Assembly (NCBI GenBank): GCA_910577665.1
Contig: CAJTOJ010000032.1
Location: 1 to 44,964, forward strand
Length of the DNA stretch: 44,964 nt
DNA from: an uncultured Acetatifactor sp.
GTDB lineage: Bacteria > Bacillota > Clostridia > Lachnospirales > Lachnospiraceae
Direction: 5' to 3'
The position numbers were made by a program, and so were the translations under genes. Positions 16,135 through 23,684 of this stretch are shown here, one piece after another (positions within the stretch are counted from its first letter, which is position 1; every line of letters starts with the position of its first letter). Below the pieces are notes generated by a model. That model had not been told where the DNA came from. It was given only the letters and a program-made list of their open reading frames with translations, and did no database searches.

Positions 16135-16243
16135 AGGCAGCTGTATACGGGCCACAGGGTAAGACCATGGTACGTGGGCTGCGGGAACGGGGTCAGGTCC
16201 GGAATGTAAAATACAATGCCAAAGCAGGCAGGGAGGTAACAGT

Positions 16244-17464
16244 ATGATAAAAGTGGCAGTGCTTGGTTATGGAACCGTGGGAAGCGGTGTGGTGGAAGTG
16301 TTGGAGAAGAATCGTCAGCAGGTGGCCGGAAAGGCCGGACAGGAGCTGCAGGTGGCCTATATCCTGGATCTTAGGGATTTTCCCGAAGACCCTTATGCCG
16401 ACAAAGTGATTCATGATTTCCAGGTGATCCTGCAGGATGCGGAAGTGGATATTGTATGTGAAGTAATGGGAGGAGTGGGGCCTGCTTACCAGTTTACGAA
16501 ACAGGCCCTGGAGGCTGGCAAGAGTGTGTGTACCTCCAACAAGGAACTGGTGGCCCGGCATGGTGCCGAACTTCTGGAGATAGCCATGGCCCATGGTTGT
16601 AGCTACCTGTTCGAAGCCAGTGTAGGAGGCGGCATTCCTTTGATCCGTCCCATCTGCAATGCCCTGACAGCAGAGAAACTTCTGTCCGTTACCGGTATAC
16701 TGAATGGCACTACCAATTATATCCTGACCAGGATGGACCGGGAAGGAGCAGATTACGGACAGGTGTTGAACAAAGCCCAGGAGCTGGGTTATGCGGAGCG
16801 CAATCCAGAGGCGGATGTGGAAGGACATGATGCCTGTCGCAAGATTGCCATTCTCTCTTCCCTGCTTACCGGTAAAAATGTGGATCCGAAAGGAATCTAT
16901 ACAGAGGGAATCACCGGGATCACTTCTGCGGACTTTGCCTATGCCAGGGCAGCAGGGTGCTCCATCAAGCTCCTGGCCGCCAGTCACATCCAGGAGGATG
17001 GCAGTGTGTGTGCCTGGGTGGCACCTTTTCTGGTAGAGATGGCACATCCGCTGGCGGCAGTGAATGATGTCTTCAACGGGGTGCTGGTCAATGGCAATAT
17101 GGTGGGTGAGGTGATGTTCTATGGCCCCGGGGCCGGAAAGCTGCCCACCGCCAGCGCTGTGGTGGCAGATGTGATAGACTGCGCCAGGAATGGAAATAGA
17201 ACCATCTCTTGTGGCTGGTCGGAAGAACCGGCCAGAATGAGCAGTTTCCAGAAGATATCCCATGTATTCTTCGTAAGGGCCAGTGAGAAGGCAAGAGAGG
17301 AAGTCCTGGCGGCATTTCCTGTGCAGAAATGTGTGGATGTAGCAGAGCGGACGGAGGATTTCGGATTCCTCACCCAGCCCATGGAGGAAGGGGTGTTTGC
17401 GCAACAGTATGAGAAGCTGGGAGACAAGGTGTTAGGACGGATACGGTGTCTTGGGGTACAATAG
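16244..17464 (+). CDS. hom: Homoserine dehydrogenase
   Basis: A 406-residue NAD(P)-dependent enzyme reducing aspartate semialdehyde to homoserine, the branch to threonine and methionine. The nucleotide-binding loop is VAVLGYGTVGSGVVEVL at the N-terminus. Catalytic-domain motifs are TSNKELVARHGAELLEIA, FEASVGGGIPLIRP and GILNGTTNYILTRM. The C-terminal about 80 residues (residues 325-406) form a short ACT-like regulatory tail. AGGGAGG precedes ATG 16244 by about 7 nt. The next two genes supply adjoining pathway steps. Confidence 0.97.
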   Translation: MIKVAVLGYGTVGSGVVEVLEKNRQQVAGKAGQELQVAYILDLRDFPEDPYADKVIHDFQVILQDAEVDIVCEVMGGVGPAYQFTKQALEAGKSVCTSNKELVARHGAELLEIAMAHGCSYLFEASVGGGIPLIRPICNALTAEKLLSVTGILNGTTNYILTRMDREGADYGQVLNKAQELGYAERNPEADVEGHDACRKIAILSSLLTGKNVDPKGIYTEGITGITSADFAYARAAGCSIKLLAASHIQEDGSVCAWVAPFLVEMAHPLAAVNDVFNGVLVNGNMVGEVMFYGPGAGKLPTASAVVADVIDCARNGNRTISCGWSEEPARMSSFQKISHVFFVRASEKAREEVLAAFPVQKCVDVAERTEDFGFLTQPMEEGVFAQQYEKLGDKVLGRIRCLGVQ

Positions 17465-17666
17465 GCGGCAGGAAAAGCGGATGCAATGATTGATTCCTGC
17501 GGGCAATGAGCCAGGCGGCTGGGATGCAGACATTTGGCTCTTGCCGCCAGAGGTGCGTAGCGCTGATGGCGCATGGTCAGCACCCGCCGAGGTGGAGCAG
17601 AAACCATATAGCCCGCAGTTTGCTGTGTTGCAGGTTTGATGCCCCGCCAGCAAGCTGGGGGGGACT

Positions 17667-17760
17667 GGTATGTGCGCTGAAGTGCACATGGAGTATAAAG
17701 TTTGAAAGTAAACTTTCAAATTTTGATTGGTATGCCCGCAGAAGCGGGCTTGGGGTATAA
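17667..17760 (+). repeat. Two UGAA/AGAA-loop hairpin repeats in tandem before apgM
   Basis: Copy one (17667-17699) reads GGTATGTGCGCTGAAGTGCA then CATGGAGTATAAAG. Copy two (17700-17760) is nearly identical to 13133-13192 and ends CCCGC-AGAA-GCGGG, CTTGGGGTATAA, directly before the start codon at 17763. Stem sequences differ between copies yet remain paired, suggesting selection for RNA structure. The preceding 17465-17666 holds short GC palindromes and no gene that I can support. Confidence 0.75.
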
Positions 17761-17762
17761 AT

Positions 17763-19016
17763 ATGAAATATGTGGTAGTACTGGGGGATGGTATGGCAGA
17801 TGAGCCGGTACAGGAGCTGGGGGGACGGACCCCTCTGGCTGCTGCAGAAACTCCCCATATGGACAGACTGAGTAAATATAGCAGGATCGGCATGGTGCAG
17901 ACCATTCCGGAAGGTATGAAACCCGGTTCCGACACAGCCAATCTTTCGGTGCTGGGGTATGATCCTGTGAAGTACTATTCTGGGCGTTCTCCTCTGGAAG
18001 CCTTGAGCATCGGGGTACCCATGAGGGATACCGATATAGCCATCCGGTGCAATATTGTGACACTATCGGAAGAAGAGGATGCGTTTGAAGAGAAAGTGAT
18101 CCTGGATCACAGTGCCTCTGAGATCAGCACAGAAGACTGTGAGGTGCTCCTTGCGGAGGTGGCCCGGCAGCTGGAAGACGAGATTTATCAGTTCTATGTG
18201 GGTACCAGCTACAGGCACTGCCTGATCTGGAATGGCGGCAGGGTAGTGGGACTGACGGCCCCCCACGATGTGCTGGGACAGACCATCGGCCAGTATCTGC
18301 CGGAGGATGAGAGCCTGCGGGAAATGATGCGCAGAAGCTATGACATTCTGGCAGGACATCCCATGAACAGGGAACGAAAGCGCCAAGGCCTCAACCCGGC
18401 CAACTGCTGCTGGTTCTGGGGGGCAGGTACCCGGCCGGCACTGGATTCCTTCCAGGGCAAGACGGGAAAAAAGGGAATCATGGTCTCTGCGGTAGATCTT
18501 TTAAAGGGAATTGCCGTAGGTGCAGGTATGGCGGTGGCCAGGGTGGAGGGAGCCACAGGGGGCTTACATACCAATTATCTGGGCAAGGCAAAGGCAGCAG
18601 TCCGGGCTTTGACAGAGGAGGGCTATGATTTTGCCTATATCCATGTGGAGGCCCCGGATGAGATGGGACATCAGGGAAGTGTGGCGAAGAAAGTGGAAGC
18701 CATAGAGCATCTGGACAGGGAAGTCATTGGACCTGTGGTGGAAGGCCTGGAGACGGCCGGGGAAGAGTTCCGTCTGCTGGTGCTGCCCGATCATCCCACA
18801 CCGGTCAGAGTGCGCACCCACACATCGGACAGTGTGCCCTTCCTGCTTTATGACAGCAGGATAAAGGAGGAACACACCTGGGTATACAATGAGGAGGAAG
18901 GCCGCAGGTCCCGTTTTTTTGTGGACAGAGGATATGAGCTGATGGACTTGTTCCTACAGACACAGACAGAAGGTTGTGGAAGGAAAAGAGAACAGGAAGC
19001 AAGCGTGGAGGTATGA
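17763..19016 (+). CDS. Phosphoglycerate mutase-like protein, proposed homoserine kinase (ApgM/ThrB2 type)
   Basis: A 417-residue member of the cofactor-independent phosphoglycerate mutase (alkaline phosphatase) superfamily. The metal-binding GDGMADEPVQELGGRTPLAA opens the protein. The nucleophile region is PGSDTANLSVLGYDP, and EAPDEMGHQG plus LPDHPTPVRVRTHTSDSVPF supply metal ligands. A subgroup of this family has been proposed to replace homoserine kinase in species lacking thrB. Placement between hom and an aspartokinase gene, 2 nt from the latter, supports that role here. A glycolytic mutase role cannot be excluded. The start is ATG 17763, right after a hairpin repeat whose TTGGGG may serve as ribosome site. 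Confidence 0.88.
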   Translation: MKYVVVLGDGMADEPVQELGGRTPLAAAETPHMDRLSKYSRIGMVQTIPEGMKPGSDTANLSVLGYDPVKYYSGRSPLEALSIGVPMRDTDIAIRCNIVTLSEEEDAFEEKVILDHSASEISTEDCEVLLAEVARQLEDEIYQFYVGTSYRHCLIWNGGRVVGLTAPHDVLGQTIGQYLPEDESLREMMRRSYDILAGHPMNRERKRQGLNPANCCWFWGAGTRPALDSFQGKTGKKGIMVSAVDLLKGIAVGAGMAVARVEGATGGLHTNYLGKAKAAVRALTEEGYDFAYIHVEAPDEMGHQGSVAKKVEAIEHLDREVIGPVVEGLETAGEEFRLLVLPDHPTPVRVRTHTSDSVPFLLYDSRIKEEHTWVYNEEEGRRSRFFVDRGYELMDLFLQTQTEGCGRKREQEASVEV

Positions 19017-19018
19017 AA

Positions 19019-20338
19019 ATGTCGAAAGTTGTGAAATTTGGAGGAAGCTCCCTGGCAAGTGCAGAACAGTTTAAAAAAGTAGGGGAGATCGTCCGGGCTG
19101 ACAGCAGCAGAAGGTATGTGATTCCTTCCGCGCCGGGAAAACGGTTTGACGGGGACACCAAAGTGACAGATATGCTGTATGCATGTTACGGGCTGGCGGA
19201 ACAGGACAAGGAGTTCGAAAAAGCCCTTGGGGAGATTGCAGCCAGGTACCAGGAGATCATAGACGGACTGGAACTGGAGCTTGACTTGTCCAGGGAATTT
19301 GAGACCATTGGAGAGAATTTCAGGGGGAAGGCAGGGGATAACTACGCTGCATCCAGAGGAGAATATTTAAATGGCAGGATCATGGCCGCCTATCTGGGAT
19401 TTGCATTTGTGGATGCGGCAGAGGTCATTTTCTTCAACGACCAGGGCAATTTTGACGCAGAGCGGACAAACGAAGTCCTGGGCAGACGCCTGGAGGCCTG
19501 TGAGTATGCGGTGGTTCCTGGCTTCTACGGTTCTATGCCGGATGGCAGTGTGAAGACTTTTTCCCGGGGGGGCTCCGACGTGACAGGTTCCATTGTGGCC
19601 AGGGCTGCCAGGGTAGATGTGTATGAGAACTGGACGGACGTGTCCGGGTTCCTGGTGGCAGATCCCAGGATTATCCAGAATCCTAAGAAAATAGATACCA
19701 TCACATACCGGGAACTGCGGGAGCTTTCTTATATGGGGGCCATGGTACTGCATGAGGATGCTATCTTCCCGGTGCGCAGGGAGGGGATTCCCATCAATAT
19801 CCGCAATACCAATGTACCGGACGACAATGGCACCTGGATCGTGGGGAGCACCTGTCAGAAGTCCGAGTATGTGATCACAGGTATTGCAGGTAAGAAAGGG
19901 TTCTGCTCCATCAATATTGAGAAGGACATGATGAATGCCGAGATCGGGTTCGGCCGCAAGGTGTTGCAGGCTTTTGAGGAAAACGGGATTTCCTTTGAGC
20001 ATGTGCCTTCGGGAATTGATACCATGACGGTGTTTGCCCACCAGGATGAATTCATGCACAAGGAGCAGAAAGTGGTGGCTGGCATCCACAGGCTTGCGAA
20101 ACCGGATGCCATTGATATCGAGTCCGACCTGGCTCTGATTGCCGTGGTGGGCCGGGGGATGAAGTCTACCAGGGGGACTGCAGGCCGGATTTTCTCTGCG
20201 CTGGCCCACAGCAATGTGAATGTGAAGATGATCGACCAGGGATCCTCTGAGCTGAATATCATCATCGGCGTGGCAAATGAGGATTTTGAAGTTGCAATCA
20301 AGGCAATCTATGATATCTTTGTGGTGACCAGGATCTGA
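19019..20338 (+). CDS. Aspartate kinase
   Basis: A 439-residue enzyme phosphorylating aspartate, the first step to lysine, threonine and methionine. The kinase domain begins VVKFGGSSLASAEQFKKV, with the substrate loop FSRGGSDVTGSIVARA. Two C-terminal ACT domains (from about residue 285, ITGIAGKKGFCSINIEKDMM; and IAVVGRGMKSTRGTAGRIFS) give feedback control. ATG 19019 is chosen because GGAGG lies 7 nt upstream; ATG 19013 would overlap that site. It is 2 nt after the mutase-like gene, so the two are co-translated. Of the usual classes it resembles a monofunctional lysC/thrA-type kinase; which amino acid inhibits it is unclear. Confidence 0.96.
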   Translation: MSKVVKFGGSSLASAEQFKKVGEIVRADSSRRYVIPSAPGKRFDGDTKVTDMLYACYGLAEQDKEFEKALGEIAARYQEIIDGLELELDLSREFETIGENFRGKAGDNYAASRGEYLNGRIMAAYLGFAFVDAAEVIFFNDQGNFDAERTNEVLGRRLEACEYAVVPGFYGSMPDGSVKTFSRGGSDVTGSIVARAARVDVYENWTDVSGFLVADPRIIQNPKKIDTITYRELRELSYMGAMVLHEDAIFPVRREGIPINIRNTNVPDDNGTWIVGSTCQKSEYVITGIAGKKGFCSINIEKDMMNAEIGFGRKVLQAFEENGISFEHVPSGIDTMTVFAHQDEFMHKEQKVVAGIHRLAKPDAIDIESDLALIAVVGRGMKSTRGTAGRIFSALAHSNVNVKMIDQGSSELNIIIGVANEDFEVAIKAIYDIFVVTRI

Positions 20339-20414
20339 GAAAACAGATCTGATACAGGACAAGATGAGAGTTTACTTCTGCCGGCACCAGGATGGCAGAC
20401 TGATACAGGCAATT

Positions 20415-20446
20415 CCAGGCAGGATATACGGGGATATCCTGCCTGG
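20415..20446 (+). terminator. Strong hairpin after the aspartokinase gene
   Basis: CCAGGCAGGATAT and ATATCCTGCCTGG form a perfect 13-bp stem with a 6-nt loop, 77 nt after the stop. There is no T-tract downstream, so termination may be inefficient or it may be a 3'-end stabiliser. Confidence 0.5.
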
Positions 20447-20578
20447 ATGCGTTAGGGAAGGAAATCTCTTCCGGACGGCATAAAGGACTGATAAAATACA
20501 GAAAACTGACAAAATATGGAAAAAATCCGCGTATTGTCGGATGATATGTAAAAATAACTAAAAATCCAAAAAAATGTG

Positions 20579-20607
20579 TTGACAAATGTCGGCCTGTGCG
20601 CTATACT
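20579..20607 (+). promoter_or_regulatory. Near-consensus sigma-A promoter of the intergenic RNA
   Basis: TTGACA (20579-20584), exactly 17 nt, TATACT (20602-20607). This is one of the best promoters in the window, yet no protein gene follows for 750 nt. Transcription should start near 20614. Confidence 0.85.
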
Positions 20608-20613
20608 TAATTT

Positions 20614-20883
20614 AACAAAAGAAAACAGAATAAAAACTTCTTCCATAGTGTACCAACGAACGGTTCACAAATGATGTGCTAGTACACATAAGAAAAAGTA
20701 ACGAATCACTGAGGGTAAGGTTCAGGACGTTACAGTACCTGGTACAAAGTTGAGAAAGTGGAAAAGCACACAGGATGAAATGGAAGAAAAGTAACAAAAA
20801 AATATACGAAAGAGAGGTATAATCCATTGGATCACGAAGTTTGAAAGGGTGTATTGATTGAGGAAAATCAATACACCCTTTTG
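20614..20883 (+). ncRNA. Candidate structured non-coding RNA of about 270 nt
   Basis: The interval runs from a near-consensus promoter to a perfect 15-bp terminator, with no convincing reading frame. Long-range pairings are visible. ACTT/CTTCCAT (20636-20646) pairs with ATGGAAG and AAGT (20780-20792) as an outer stem. TGTACCA (20649-20655) pairs with TGGTACA (20740-20746). GTAACG (20698-20703) pairs with CGTTAC (20728-20733). GTGTAC (20648-20653) could instead pair locally with GTACAC (20682-20687), so two folds compete. The long closed stem recalls 6S RNA, but size and sequence do not let me assign it. It does not resemble tmRNA, RNase P or SRP RNA. Confidence 0.65.
20844..20883 (+). terminator. 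Intrinsic terminator of the intergenic RNA
   Basis: AAGGGTGTATTGATT (20845-20859) and its perfect complement (20866-20880) around a 6-nt loop, followed by TTTT. The stem is unusually long. Confidence 0.9.
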
Positions 20884-21043
20884 CATGGTGTAAATGGTTT
20901 ATACGTTTGATTCCTGCGGGGTTGTTGACTCAGATTTGCTATTTGCCTATGCCGCTGAAGCGGTATGGTGGGAAGCATGTATGTGCGGTTTTCTGTTATC
21001 TGTGTAATCTGGTTTTTTCCGGGTCTTATCTGCCAATGCAGTA

Positions 21044-21186
21044 GTTACTGATCACGGCTACGTTGCTCACAACAATGCGATGCACACAAAATGAGCAAAG
21101 AAAGTTCATTTTGCCGCATGCGGCCTTAGGATTGTCGTGCAAAATGCGCGCGACAACACCTGGCGAAAGCGCCCGTGAACTGTAAT
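21044..21186 (+). mobile_element. Miniature inverted-repeat element (TTACTGTTCAC family), copy 2
   Basis: About 143 bp. The ends GTTACTGATCACGG (21044-21057) and CCGTGAACTGTAAT (21173-21186) are imperfect inverted repeats. Flanks ATGCAGTA (21036-21043) and ATGCAGTT (21187-21194) match at 7 of 8 positions, an 8-bp target duplication. The interior TTAGGATTGTCGTGCAAA and CAACACCTGGCG are related to TTAGGTTTGTCACGCAAA and AACACTTGGCG in the copy at 37040. Apart from this element, 20884-21364 holds no supported gene. Confidence 0.8.
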
Positions 21187-21364
21187 ATGCAGTTCTTGAT
21201 TTTTTATAAAAGAAACCATTTTCCTGTAGAAAAAAGAGAAGATATAAGGTATTATGGATGGGAATGGAGGGAATGGGGCTTTTTTGCCTGGAAGAATATT
21301 CCCGGATGAATGGCCGGGACGGCTGTCCAGGCTTGGAACCAGTGTGGAAAGGTAAGATAGGAAT

Positions 21365-22690
21365 ATGGCAGATAATCAGCTAAGAGAGCAGGAGAGAAGA
21401 GAGGCAAGACGTAAGAGAAGGATCAGAAACCAGATTCTGGTATATATGACCTTGATCATCTTGATTCTGGTGGCAGCTTTGGGCGTTGTGTCTGGCGTGA
21501 AGTGGCTGGCCGGGATGCAGCGGGATGCAAAGGAAGAACAGGAGGATAGTCAGGCGAAGATCGAAGAGATCTTCTCGGATGAACCGGATATCCAGATACC
21601 GGAGCCGACACCTACGCCAGTGCCGGAACTGACACCGGAAGAGCGTCTGGATGATATCGTGAATGCAGGTATTGAGGCCATGCCGCTAGAGGATAAGGTG
21701 GCAGGGCTGTTCCTGGTGACGCCAGAATCCATCACGGGGGTACAGACAGTGGTCCAGGCGGGGGAAGGTACCCAGAATGCCCTTGCCCAGTACCCGGTGG
21801 GAGGACTCATCTATTTCCAGAAAAATATCCAGTCCGAGGAGCAGATCCGGCAGATGCTGGAGAATACCCGGATGTATGCAGCCCCGTATCCGCTGTTTCT
21901 GGCAGTGGATGAGGAGGGGGGCAGTGTGGCAAGGGTGGCCTCTGCAGGGATTGGCACGCCGGTGGATTCTGCCAGTGCCATTGGTGCAACCGGGGATACC
22001 GGCAAAGCATACGAAGCGGGAACTACCATTGGCAGCACCTTGAGCAGTCTGGGCTTTAACCTGGATCTGGCTCCTGTGGCAGATCTGGCCAGTGTGGAGA
22101 ACAGTTTCATGGCTCAGCGGGTCTACGGGAAAGATGCGGCAACGGCGGCACCCTTTGTCACTGCCATGATACAGGGACTGATGGAACAGAATGTGACACC
22201 CTGCCTAAAGCATTTCCCCGGAAACGGTGCAACTTCTCAGGACGTCCACACAGGCCAGGCAGTCAGTGACAGGACACTGGAACAGTTCCAGGCAGAGGAA
22301 TTCTCGGTATTCCAGGCAGGAATAGACGCTGGGGCGCCTATGGTTATGGTGAGCCTTATGGCAGCCCCGGCACTGACTGGCAGCAATGAACCCTGCGCCC
22401 TGTCATCGGAGGTAGTCACGGGTCTGCTGCGTGGCCAGCTGGGCTTCAATGGGGTGGTGATCACAGATGCCTTGAATATGTCGGCGGTCTCTGAGTATTA
22501 TGCTGCAGACGAGGCTGCTATCCTGGCCTTGAAGGCTGGCTGTGATATGCTGTTGATGCCGGAAGACTTCGAGAAAGCATACAATGGTGTGCTACAGGCG
22601 GTGCGGGACGGGGTGATTTCCGAGGAAAGGGTCAATGATTCCTTAAGGAGGATCTACCGGATCAAGTATGCGGACCGGATTGCGGAATAA
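21365..22690 (+). CDS. Membrane-anchored GH3 beta-N-acetylhexosaminidase (NagZ-like)
   Basis: A 441-residue glycoside hydrolase family 3 protein that should remove terminal N-acetylhexosamine from peptidoglycan or glycan fragments. A basic N-terminus (REQERREARRKRRIRNQ) precedes one transmembrane helix (VYMTLIILILVAALGVVSGV), then a Pro/Thr/Glu linker, so the catalytic domain is outside the cell. The substrate loop is LAVDEEGGSVARV. The motif KHFPGNGATSQDVH matches NagZ KHFPGHGxxxxDxH except for Asn in place of His; the catalytic Asp-x-His pair is kept. VITDALNMSAV holds the nucleophile Asp. Typical NagZ is cytoplasmic in Gram-negatives; extracellular forms are usual in Firmicutes. Confidence 0.92.
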   Translation: MADNQLREQERREARRKRRIRNQILVYMTLIILILVAALGVVSGVKWLAGMQRDAKEEQEDSQAKIEEIFSDEPDIQIPEPTPTPVPELTPEERLDDIVNAGIEAMPLEDKVAGLFLVTPESITGVQTVVQAGEGTQNALAQYPVGGLIYFQKNIQSEEQIRQMLENTRMYAAPYPLFLAVDEEGGSVARVASAGIGTPVDSASAIGATGDTGKAYEAGTTIGSTLSSLGFNLDLAPVADLASVENSFMAQRVYGKDAATAAPFVTAMIQGLMEQNVTPCLKHFPGNGATSQDVHTGQAVSDRTLEQFQAEEFSVFQAGIDAGAPMVMVSLMAAPALTGSNEPCALSSEVVTGLLRGQLGFNGVVITDALNMSAVSEYYAADEAAILALKAGCDMLLMPEDFEKAYNGVLQAVRDGVISEERVNDSLRRIYRIKYADRIAE

Positions 22691-22865
22691 GGGGTATCAA
22701 TATGGATAAATTTGGATTAAGCCGGACAATAGCCTTCCATATGTATATTGCAGTGTTTCTGTACCGGGGGAGAATGCCAATATACCGCATTTTAATGAGA
22801 CGACCAAAATAAAAATACGAATACAAAGCGGTATTTGACAATGGCAGAATGAGAGGAATAAATCG

Positions 22866-23238
22866 ATGAAAAGAGCAAAGATATTCCCGGCGTTTGTATT
22901 GTTGCTGTTTGCGCTTACAGTGACCGGTTGCGGGAACGGTAAAGAGCAGGAAGAAATAGGTTCCGGGCAAAGTGGCGGAACGGAGTCTGGTATGGAAGAT
23001 GCAAAAGCGGATGCAACGGGAGAACCAGAAGGCGAGAGGGTATTACGGCATAACAAGTTGTATATATCTGACCAATCTGGAGACAGGAGCAGGTGAGATT
23101 GTCATCAATGGGGAGGAAATGGCTCAGCTGGTCAAGGAAGAATTGCCAGTCATTTCCGTTGTTTTTGAATTTAGGGTGGAAGAAGGGGGAGAACTGATCC
23201 AGACTCCTAAACTGCCCATTCCTGTGGTGCTGAAGTGA
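22866..23238 (+). pseudogene. Frameshifted small lipoprotein gene
   Basis: The first frame (22866-23096) starts MKRAKIFPAFVLLLFALTVT followed by the lipobox cysteine in TGCGNG and an acidic linker, then ends SDQSGDRSR and stops. The next frame continues naturally as NLETGAGEIVINGEEMAQLV and runs to PKLPIPVVLK at 23238. Removing one C at 23072-23073 would join them as LYISDNLETGAGEIV. The full product would be about 123 residues, exported and lipid-anchored, function unknown. This may be a true mutation or a sequencing error. Confidence 0.75.
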
Positions 23239-23345
23239 TAAGGAATTGTCCGGAAAAATTTAGGCTTACTCCTATGGGCAATGAGGCAGGTATATGAAGC
23301 CTGCCTGGTGCCATGAAAAATAGGATGAAAGCCCAGGGGGACAGG

Positions 23346-23378
23346 ACAGGCGCGGTCTGTAGAAGCCGCGCCTGTTTT
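23346..23378 (+). terminator. Intrinsic terminator after the lipoprotein gene
   Basis: ACAGGCGCGG and CCGCGCCTGT form a perfect 10-bp stem with a 10-nt loop, followed by TTTTGT. Confidence 0.85.
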
Positions 23379-23389
23379 GTCGAGAGTGA

Positions 23390-23425
23390 AAAAGAAAAAG
23401 GAATCCTTGCTTTCCCAAGGATTCC
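23390..23425 (-). terminator. Intrinsic terminator of tRNA-Gly
   Basis: On the minus strand, GGAATCCTTG/CAAGGATTCC (stem 23400-23425) with a GGAAAG loop, then a T-rich run (the complement of 23390-23399), 15 nt downstream of the tRNA. Confidence 0.85.
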
Positions 23426-23440
23426 ATATCATTTACAAGA

Positions 23441-23512
23441 GCGATAGACGGGACTCGAACCCGCGGTTTCCACCTTGGCAAGGTGGCGCTCTACCAACTG
23501 AGCCACTATCGC
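23441..23512 (-). tRNA. tRNA-Gly (anticodon GCC)
   Basis: A 72-nt cloverleaf on the minus strand. The acceptor stem is GCGATAG/CTATCGC and the D arm TGGCTCAGTTGGTAGAGC. The anticodon stem is CCACC/GGTGG with loop TTGCCAA, giving anticodon GCC. The T arm is CGCGGGTTCGAGTCCCG. The 3' CCA is not encoded. It has its own promoter and terminator, so it is a single-gene unit. Confidence 0.97.
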
Positions 23513-23530
23513 ATGTCTGGCACAGTTGAT

Positions 23531-23559
23531 ATAATACTATAGGAATCAGAAAATGTCAA
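23531..23559 (-). promoter_or_regulatory. Promoter of tRNA-Gly
   Basis: On the minus strand TTGACA (23554-23559), 17 nt, TATTAT (23531-23536). Transcription would start about 12 nt upstream of the mature tRNA 5' end. The stretch 23560-23684 holds no feature I can support. Confidence 0.85.
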
Positions 23560-23684
23560 TATATTTTTGAAAGAATCTTGCATGGCTTGCATGTCCCGTA
23601 ACGGTTTCTGGACTGTTACGGGGCAGGAGGATGCCAGACACCCATCCTGGATAAGTGCTTGCCAGAATGCAGCCATGTGGGAAA

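Noticed and set aside
14102..16155. Long minus-strand frames opposite glyA and the ACT-protein gene
   Set aside because: Composition-driven shadows of glyA. They have no motif or translation signal.
20829..20846. Five-codon reading frame TTG-GAT-CAC-GAA-GTT-TGA with GAGAGG upstream inside the candidate RNA
   Set aside because: Too short to support; it abuts the terminator stem and is probably chance.
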